From JAIOTH01 sp964639335 (GTDB lineage: Bacteria > Patescibacteriota > Patescibacteriia > UBA1558 > S5-K13): 36,162 bases of DNA. Below, in pieces: positions 31,489-36,162 of the stretch (its first letter is position 1; every line of letters begins with the position of its first letter). The notes below the pieces were generated by a model. That model saw only the letters and a list, made by a program, of their open reading frames with translations, was not told the DNA's origin and did no database searches. Made by a program: the position numbers and the translations under genes. Location of the stretch: positions 1-36,162 of the forward strand of contig CAZXCJ010000009.1 in assembly GCA_964639335.1 (NCBI GenBank). Reading direction: 5' to 3'.

Positions 31489-31983
31489 TTATTTAACAAT
31501 GCTTCCCATAATATCTTGGAAGAATACTAATTTTTTTTTATAGTAAACCCTTTCTTTACCAATAAAATATTGCCAATCTCCTTTAATCTTACAAACATAT
31601 CTCCAACCTTTTTTTTTGTATTGTTTTGGTCCTCGAAAAGGTTTGTTAGGATTAGTGTTCCGAAGTGCTTCTTTTAAAAACTCATATGTTTCTTTGGTAT
31701 TAGTTTGCTCATTATCAATATATTGACCTTGATAACTCATAATCCAGAAAGGATTTTTTTGGTAATAAATTATTTCTTTTCCAGGAGGAAAAGTATGTCC
31801 AGTATAACTATCGAAATATTCCCAATCTTTTTCAGAATAATAATATTCTTTATGACCCGATAACTTTGATTTAGGACATTTTGTTTTTTGACGTTCTAAA
31901 TCAGTTCCAGTATAAGTTTTAAGATGTGCTGTATGCAAAAATTTAATAAATGGTTCTTGCAAGTTTAATTTATTTTTTAACAT
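31489..31983 (-). CDS. DUF5680-like protein
   Basis: A 164-aa soluble protein. The pattern SGHKEYYYSEKDWEYFDSYTG, then GKEIIYYQKNPFWIMSYQG, then FLKEALRN and a RGPKQYKKKGWRYVCKIKGD end resembles the DUF5680 family, which has an 'easily drawn' alternation of strands rich in Tyr and Trp. Function is unknown. It converges on the candidate RNA at 31336 and is divergent from the MBL gene at 32205. No signal peptide or membrane helix. Confidence 0.65.
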   Translation of the reverse strand: MLKNKLNLQEPFIKFLHTAHLKTYTGTDLERQKTKCPKSKLSGHKEYYYSEKDWEYFDSYTGHTFPPGKEIIYYQKNPFWIMSYQGQYIDNEQTNTKETYEFLKEALRNTNPNKPFRGPKQYKKKGWRYVCKIKGDWQYFIGKERVYYKKKLVFFQDIMGSIVK

Positions 31984-32100
31984 ATTTTTCTTGTTAATAA
32001 TTATACTTAAATTTTACCATCTGGATTGTCAAAGAACAATAAAATTAATTCTCACATTAATTTATACGAAATAAAGAACAAAAAGTAACACCAAATACAA

Positions 32101-32132
32101 AATCACGGCTATAATAAAACCCGTGATTGTTT
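32101..32132. repeat. AATCACGG hairpin, copy 2
   Basis: AATCACGG (32101-32108) and CCGTGATT (32121-32128) with the same CTATAATAAAAC loop as the copy at 28905. Here it lies between two divergent genes, where a terminator would not be expected, so it is probably a dispersed hairpin repeat or a leader structure and not only a terminator. Confidence 0.65.
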
Positions 32133-32149
32133 GTTTTACATTAAAATTC

Positions 32150-32178
32150 TTTACACATAAAAATTATAGGTATATGAT
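32150..32178 (+). promoter_or_regulatory. Candidate sigma70 promoter of MBL gene
   Basis: TTTACA (32150-32155), a 17-bp spacer and TATGAT (32173-32178), about 26 bp before the ATG at 32205. The short AT-rich leader has no Shine-Dalgarno sequence. Confidence 0.6.
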
Positions 32179-32204
32179 TTAAATATAATAAATAAAATAA
32201 CTAT

Positions 32205-32792
32205 ATGGCAAAAGTAAAAATTTTAATTAAAGGTTACGTAAAAGAAATAAATGGGAAAGAATTTGCTTCTTCAACAACTACTTTAATTCAGGATAACGGT
32301 ATAAATATAGTAGTTGATCCGGGCATGAATAGAAGTACTTTATTGGATAATTTGTTAAAAGAAGATTTAAAACCAGAAGATATTAATTTTGTTATCTTAA
32401 CTCATGCTCACTTAGACCATTCTCTTTTAGTTGGGATTTTTGAGAACGCTAAAGTTTTTGATAATAGTGACGCTTTTTCTTTTGATGGTCAAATAAGTCA
32501 ACATAAAGGCGAAATACCAAATACTAATATAGAAATTATTGATACCCCTGGTCACGATCAATTTCATTGTTCGGTTTTAGTTATAACCAAAGATCTAGGT
32601 AAAGTAATTGTAGCTGGTGATGTTTTTTGGTGGACTGACGAAGAAAAACAAAAAATAGATAAACAGAGTTTATTAGAACATCAAGATCCTTATGTTAAAG
32701 ATGAGAAGGCACTAAGAAAAAGTAGAGAAAAGATTTTAAAATTAGCTGATTATATTATTCCTGGTCATGGAGAAATATTTAAGTATAAATAA
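32205..32792 (+). CDS. Metallo-beta-lactamase-fold hydrolase (MBLAC1-like)
   Basis: A 195-aa compact MBL-fold protein: DPGMNRSTLLDNL, metal motif HAHLDH (about residues 67-72), DTPGHDQFHCSVLV with the third His, VAGDVFWW with the bridging Asp, and PGHGEIFKY with the last His. All expected metal ligands are present, so it should be an active hydrolase. The compact length and TPGH-GDVFWW order resemble MBLAC1-like proteins. The substrate is unknown. It has its own promoter and is followed by an RNA-like motif and a GC-rich hairpin. Confidence 0.88.
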   Translation: MAKVKILIKGYVKEINGKEFASSTTTLIQDNGINIVVDPGMNRSTLLDNLLKEDLKPEDINFVILTHAHLDHSLLVGIFENAKVFDNSDAFSFDGQISQHKGEIPNTNIEIIDTPGHDQFHCSVLVITKDLGKVIVAGDVFWWTDEEKQKIDKQSLLEHQDPYVKDEKALRKSREKILKLADYIIPGHGEIFKYK

Positions 32793-32845
32793 CAAAGCTA
32801 TTTGTTAAAAATATTAGAAAAGATTTCTAATTTTCCATATAATAA

Positions 32846-32940
32846 GTTTGAAGAGCAGAAGCTAAGGGGAGCCACCACTTTTTCCTGTCCTGAGCCTGCC
32901 TGCCCTGAGCTTGTCGAAGGATAAAAAGGTGGCAAGAAAA
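32846..32940 (+). ncRNA. Candidate RNA motif copy 3 with GC-rich hairpin
   Basis: GTTTGAAGAGCAGAAGCTAAG and GGGAGCCACC (32846-32876) match the motif at 28981 and 31336; TATAAT lies just upstream (32836-32841 region). It continues into an inverted repeat, CCACTTTTTCC with GGATAAAAAGGTGG (about 32874-32931), whose loop holds the CCTGAGCTTGTCGAA repeat found at 24016. A terminator for this strand is not clear. Confidence 0.4.
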
Positions 32941-32971
32941 AAAATCGTAATAATAAAATAAAAACAAAAAA

Positions 32972-32991
32972 ACCTCTTAAATCTAAGAGGT
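32972..32991 (-). terminator. Intrinsic terminator of the 33062-33670 gene
   Basis: ACCTCTTA (32972-32979) and TAAGAGGT (32984-32991) form a perfect stem. On the minus strand a run of seven T follows, so it ends transcripts from the gene at 33062. A weaker TCTTT run follows on the plus strand. Confidence 0.85.
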
Positions 32992-33061
32992 CTTTATAAT
33001 ATATATAATTTATTCAAACCATTGAATAGTGTAACCATTTGGTGCTAGGTAAATATTCACT

Positions 33062-33670
33062 CTAAGACCCTGATTGTTTTTTCAAAAATGCTTTATAATT
33101 TTTATCATTCTTTGCTGTTTCTAATAATAAATCTCTCACGTATTCTGCTTTTGATTTCTTAATTTTGGAAAACTTCCAATTTAAATATCTTTCTATTCTA
33201 GAAGAAATTCTCAATGTAAACTTAATATTAAATTTTTCTTTAATGAGGTGCCCGGACTCAAGTGACTCTAAAAATTCAATTAAAAGTGACTGAATATTTT
33301 TTTCTTCTGACTTATAAAATTTTAAAAAGAAAAATTCTCCCAAATTCTTATCATCTCTAATATATGACAACTGTTCTGGTATAGCATGGCCTTTTTCTAT
33401 TAAATATAATACTGGCTTTTTATATGCCAGGGCTGTAGCAATTATATAAACCGTATCTGATGCCATATGTGTTCCTTCTATAATTACAGCTTCAATTTGA
33501 TCATAGCTGATGCTTTTTCGCGCCTCTATATCTCCTTTTGATATTTTCTTTTCTATATTACTAACTAAACTTACGCCAAGCTTAACAAGGAGCTTATGTA
33601 TTAAAACATACCTCTTTTCCCATTTCTTTTCAGATACTTTGTCTAAATTGACACAATAATAAAGTTTCAT
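33062..33670 (-). CDS. Nucleoside-deoxyribosyltransferase-like domain with RHH-like C-terminus
   Basis: A 202-aa protein. The N-terminal 130 residues have a Rossmann-like pattern: MKLYYCVNL strand, a helix, AVIIEGTHMASDTVYIIATA, then KKPVLYLIEKG. This resembles nucleoside 2-deoxyribosyltransferase or related TIR/SLOG-type folds, with Glu and Ser/Asp in place for ligand contact, but I cannot fix the catalytic residue. The C-terminal 55 residues (FTLRISSRIERYLNWKF, KKSKAEYVRDLLLE) look like a ribbon-helix-helix DNA-binding or dimerisation segment. It could be a small-ligand sensor controlling DNA. It stands alone with its own terminator. Confidence 0.5.
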   Translation of the reverse strand: MKLYYCVNLDKVSEKKWEKRYVLIHKLLVKLGVSLVSNIEKKISKGDIEARKSISYDQIEAVIIEGTHMASDTVYIIATALAYKKPVLYLIEKGHAIPEQLSYIRDDKNLGEFFFLKFYKSEEKNIQSLLIEFLESLESGHLIKEKFNIKFTLRISSRIERYLNWKFSKIKKSKAEYVRDLLLETAKNDKNYKAFLKKQSGS

Positions 33671-34243
33671 ATTGTTTAGCTGGTTAGCTTCTTAGCTAAA
33701 TTAGCTTGTTAGATTATTGGGTTCTTAATTTATAAGTCATTCTATTCAACATTCTCATTACTTGACTTAAAAAATCATCAATTTTTGTAAAATCTAATTT
33801 TTTTCCAAAATTTAACCTTTTAGCAATTTCAACTTGGGTTTCTAATTCTGCTCCGGAAGAATAAGCTATTGTCAAAAAATTTAAATAACTCCTTCTACTA
33901 CTACGTCTTCTTCCTTCTGCAACATTAGAAGGTATGGAAACTGCCGACCTCCTGGTCTGGGAAGTGAGGCCATATAATTCTGAATTTGGATATTTCTCAC
34001 TTATCTTATATATTTCTACAACTAAATCCATTGCCCTTTGCCAAACTATCAAATCTTGATAACTATTAACATAATCGCTTTTCATTTTTTTATCCCCCGC
34101 CTAATTATTTTTTAATATTTAAAATATCTTTTTAACATCACCTCACAACATAACAAATTTTAAAATTAAATGTAGGGATTTATACTAAATTATTAAATCA
34201 CTAAGCTAAATAAGCTAAAAAAGCTAATCAAGCTAAAATGCTA
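33671..34243. repeat. TTAGCT/AGCTAA repeats flanking the S23-type gene
   Basis: The left flank (about 33674-33712) has five TTAGCT/TTAGC words and the right flank (about 34200-34243) has five AGCTAA words. The two flanks are thus inverted relative to each other around the gene 33714-34085. The right flank runs into the last codons of the next gene. The arrangement suggests a small mobilisable unit or slippage-generated repeats. Confidence 0.55.
33714..34085 (-). CDS. Four-helix-bundle (S23/TIGR02436-type) protein, copy 3
   Basis: A 123-aa protein with the classic family pattern: YQDLIVWQRAMDLVVEIY, YGLTSQTRRSAVSIPSNVAE, GRRRSSRRSYLNFLTIAYSS, AELETQVEIAKRL. It is clearly diverged from the two near-identical copies in the ribosomal operon, so it is a separate acquisition. 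Homologues sit in 23S rRNA intervening sequences of some bacteria and as free genes in many others. The biochemical role is not established. It is bordered by inverted TTAGCT repeats. Confidence 0.9.
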   Translation of the reverse strand: MKSDYVNSYQDLIVWQRAMDLVVEIYKISEKYPNSELYGLTSQTRRSAVSIPSNVAEGRRRSSRRSYLNFLTIAYSSGAELETQVEIAKRLNFGKKLDFTKIDDFLSQVMRMLNRMTYKLRTQ

Positions 34244-35192
34244 AAAATTCTCCTTGAACATTATCTTGCAAAATTTTTCTTATTTTATTTTGGTCTCTTG
34301 TTTGTCCAAGTATCCAAGATAATTTTGCGGATAAGCAATCAGAGGTAATTTTGCTAATTGTAATAATATTATGTTTTAAAAAATCTTTTCCAAAACCAAC
34401 TTCACTGTAAAAAATTAGCATTTTTTTATTTTTGCATGCTAAATCAAAAATTTCTATTAATTTATCTTTTTTAATAATTTGATCAGGAAAAGCTCTAAAG
34501 ATAAAAATATTTACTGGACTATTTTTGACTAATAATTTTTCTAAAACTGTAAAATCCGGAATATTATTAAAAAATATAAAATCGTCATTAAAATTATAAA
34601 AAAACTTCATTTTTCCTTTTTGTTCATCAATTTTTTCTAAAGATAAACCAAAATCAATTTTAGCTAAATATTTTTTACCAACTGATTTAAAAATATTTAA
34701 ATCATGTAATTTAGATCTTTTAACTCTAAAAGGTGCAATTACCCTATTACCATAAATGACACTAATCTTTTTTAAATTGGTATTTACAATTTGAAAAGCA
34801 TTAATTAAATTGGCTTTAAAAGATAAATCAGGAATAATACTATCTTCAGTTTGAATAACATTTGAGCCAGTTATTACAATTGGCTTTGATGGATTTTGTA
34901 TTTGCCAAAATAATTGATTTGATAATAAAGGAATTGTATCTACTTCATGAATAATAACTATTCCGTCAAATTTACTAATATTTTTTTCAATCACTTTAAT
35001 TAAATCTGTAATATTTTTCTTATTTAAATGGTCTCCTAAAATAACGTGCGTTTTAATCTCTGCTGTCATTAAAAGTTCTGGAACAAGCTCCAACCATTCT
35101 TCTATATTCTTCTCTTCTTTCACAAATTTAAAATTTCCTTTCTTATCAGAAAGGCCTGTCCCTCCATAAAATATTAAAAGTATTTTTTTCAT
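34233..35192 (-). CDS. Asparaginase-fold protein without catalytic threonines
   Basis: A 319-aa protein of the L-asparaginase/GatD fold. The first motif reads IFYGGTGLS where active enzymes have TGGTI, so the nucleophile Thr is Tyr. The second reads IIHEVDTIPLLSN where HGTDT is usual, so the second Thr is Val, while the Asp is kept. IVITGS follows, and a RVKRSKLHDLNIF stretch may supply the Lys. Loss of both threonines argues against amidohydrolase activity; ligand binding or a different reaction is likelier. It is preceded by a 7TM protein after 3 bp, so the two are probably co-expressed. Confidence 0.78.
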   Translation of the reverse strand: MKKILLIFYGGTGLSDKKGNFKFVKEEKNIEEWLELVPELLMTAEIKTHVILGDHLNKKNITDLIKVIEKNISKFDGIVIIHEVDTIPLLSNQLFWQIQNPSKPIVITGSNVIQTEDSIIPDLSFKANLINAFQIVNTNLKKISVIYGNRVIAPFRVKRSKLHDLNIFKSVGKKYLAKIDFGLSLEKIDEQKGKMKFFYNFNDDFIFFNNIPDFTVLEKLLVKNSPVNIFIFRAFPDQIIKKDKLIEIFDLACKNKKMLIFYSEVGFGKDFLKHNIITISKITSDCLSAKLSWILGQTRDQNKIRKILQDNVQGEFLAF

Positions 35193-35194
35193 CT

Positions 35195-35866
35195 TTATTC
35201 CTCTTCTTTTTTAAAAAATAAATAAAATATCGAAAAATTCATAAAAATACTAGCTATAGGACCAATCCAATTCAAATGTTGTTTATTAATATAGGGCATA
35301 TACCAAGCAAAAAATATCCCAAAAATAAACGCCATCAAAGTTCCACTAATCAGCCACAATAATATTTTTCTATTTACTCCTTGAGATTTAAAGTACTTAG
35401 TAAATAATACATAATAACTAATAAACAAAATTAGCATAAAATACACCCCATATGCTAAAAGCAAGAGGCTGTTTTCTGCCTGATACATAAATCCACCAAA
35501 TTTACAGGTACCCAAAAAAAGTTTTCCAGAGATAATAATGTAAAACATATAGATAGAAGAAATGGTGATAATATATTTTAAGATTTTATTAACCTTATAT
35601 TTATATAAAAACTGAACAGAAAATAAAAAGAAAAATAAAAAAATAGCTGTTGCGGCTATATAAAAAATTCTGGTAATTATTAAAAAAATGTATTCTTCTC
35701 TAATTAAGGAGGCAATTGCCCATCCTCCTGACCACATTGCGGAAGCAAAACAAATTAGAGAAAAGTATATTTTAGCTATATTAGCCTTTGTTTTTTTGAG
35801 AACAAAAAAACCCAATAATGTATTTAATAAAGTGACAAGCATCAAAATTGAAAATCTTATCCACAT
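35195..35866 (-). CDS. Seven-helix membrane protein (HisKA-7TM-like)
   Basis: About 223 aa with seven hydrophobic helices and short loops, ending after the last helix in FKKEEE. The layout resembles the N-terminal sensing region of 7TM histidine kinases, with no kinase part. I choose ATG 35866, which follows a GGGG-rich purine stretch at a suitable distance; a GTG at 35881 would add five residues. It is directly coupled (3 bp) to the asparaginase-fold gene. A membrane receptor that hands a signal to that soluble partner is conceivable, but it is inference. Confidence 0.7.
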   Translation of the reverse strand: MWIRFSILMLVTLLNTLLGFFVLKKTKANIAKIYFSLICFASAMWSGGWAIASLIREEYIFLIITRIFYIAATAIFLFFFLFSVQFLYKYKVNKILKYIITISSIYMFYIIISGKLFLGTCKFGGFMYQAENSLLLLAYGVYFMLILFISYYVLFTKYFKSQGVNRKILLWLISGTLMAFIFGIFFAWYMPYINKQHLNWIGPIASIFMNFSIFYLFFKKEEE

Positions 35867-36162
35867 ATATTTTATCCCCACACCTATCCCCCTACAGATA
35901 AGTATTTTATTTATTATTTATAATTTAAAATTTGTTATTTGAAATTTGTAATTTGACACTTGGTGTTTGGCCATAAAGGAGAAACTTCGTTTCCCTTCAG
36001 GGTAAAGATTTAGAATTTAGGATTTGAACAGGGGCGTCTATCTATTTTCCGACGGCTTATTCTCAAAACATTCCAACTTACACCTTTTTTAAAATTTTGT
36101 CAAGGGTATGTACTAGAAGACCACATAGGTAACACTTTTGTATATTTCTGAGTAAATTCAAT
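35867..36162. other. Leader/intergenic region at window edge
   Basis: No gene is visible. It contains AATTTGTTATTTG-type low-complexity repeats (35920-35955), a hairpin GGAGAAAC/GTTTCCC near 35978-35994, and a TTTAGAATTTAGGATTT repeat near 36008-36026. On the minus strand a perfect -35 TTGACA (36098-36103) with a 17-bp spacer to a poor -10 TAAGTT (36075-36080) could drive the 7TM gene through a long leader. Confidence 0.45.

Noticed and set aside
33010..33060. 16-codon frame (GTG start) after the 33062 gene
   Set aside because: It has no ribosome-binding site beyond read-through from the preceding stop and no recognisable homology; it may be a gene remnant, but support is too thin.

Overview
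The window is strongly AT-rich and densely packed. It looks like a chromosomal piece of a Candidate Phyla Radiation (Patescibacteria, Parcubacteria-like) bacterium. The grounds are the base composition, very short housekeeping proteins (61-aa SecE, 114-aa DUF5674 protein), S23-type four-helix-bundle genes in intergenic sites, and GC-rich intergenic palindromes of the CCTGCCTGCCGGCAGGCAGG and CCTGAGCTTGTCGAA types. This placement is inferred from gene content; no rRNA gene is present to confirm it.

Layout. (1) 197-2637, minus strand: a compact dTMP operon of dCMP deaminase, P-loop (d)NMP-kinase-like protein, dUTPase and thymidylate synthase. (2) 2911-4865, minus: a DUF5674 protein, a small conserved protein, and an unusual fusion of a ten-helix EamA/DMT permease to a riboflavin-kinase domain. 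(3) 4955-22669: the centrepiece. Eight minus-strand genes each end in the phosphohistidine 'swivelling' domain of PEP synthase or rifampin phosphotransferase, with catalytic His in a TCH, ICH or SHxA context. One separate gene (8001-8945) encodes only the matching ATP-binding domain. Around them lie two histidine phosphatases, a tandem double-HAD protein and a metallo-beta-lactamase-fold hydrolase. No PEP-binding TIM barrel is present. The array reads as a rifampin-phosphotransferase-like enzyme split into one ATP module and many diverged substrate/His modules. It falls into three minus-strand blocks. Two blocks diverge from a plus-strand histidine-phosphatase gene, and in both cases back-to-back sigma70-like promoters have -35 boxes only 6-8 bp apart. 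Five orphan copies of the conserved 3' end lie downstream of intact copies; four of these five junctions carry the same short hairpin element.

(4) 22753-26386, minus: secE-nusG-rplK-rplA, interrupted by two near-identical four-helix-bundle genes and a two-helix membrane protein. (5) 26672-28699: a membrane-anchored beta-propeller protein. (6) 28700-36162: an accessory zone. It holds an unknown 309-aa protein, a winged-helix/Fic protein whose catalytic His is Gln and which has four phased operator-like repeats upstream, a DUF5680-like protein, an MBL-fold hydrolase, a nucleoside-deoxyribosyltransferase-like/RHH protein, a third S23-type gene, an asparaginase-fold protein lacking both catalytic threonines, and a 7TM protein. 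Three copies of an unrecognised RNA-like motif lie here; at least two run into intrinsic terminators.

Working hypothesis: the 4955-22669 array is a modular phosphotransfer system in which one ATP-grasp protein charges several swivelling-domain proteins in trans, with the histidine phosphatases as counter-enzymes or regulators. This is inference from domain content and gene order; substrates are unknown.
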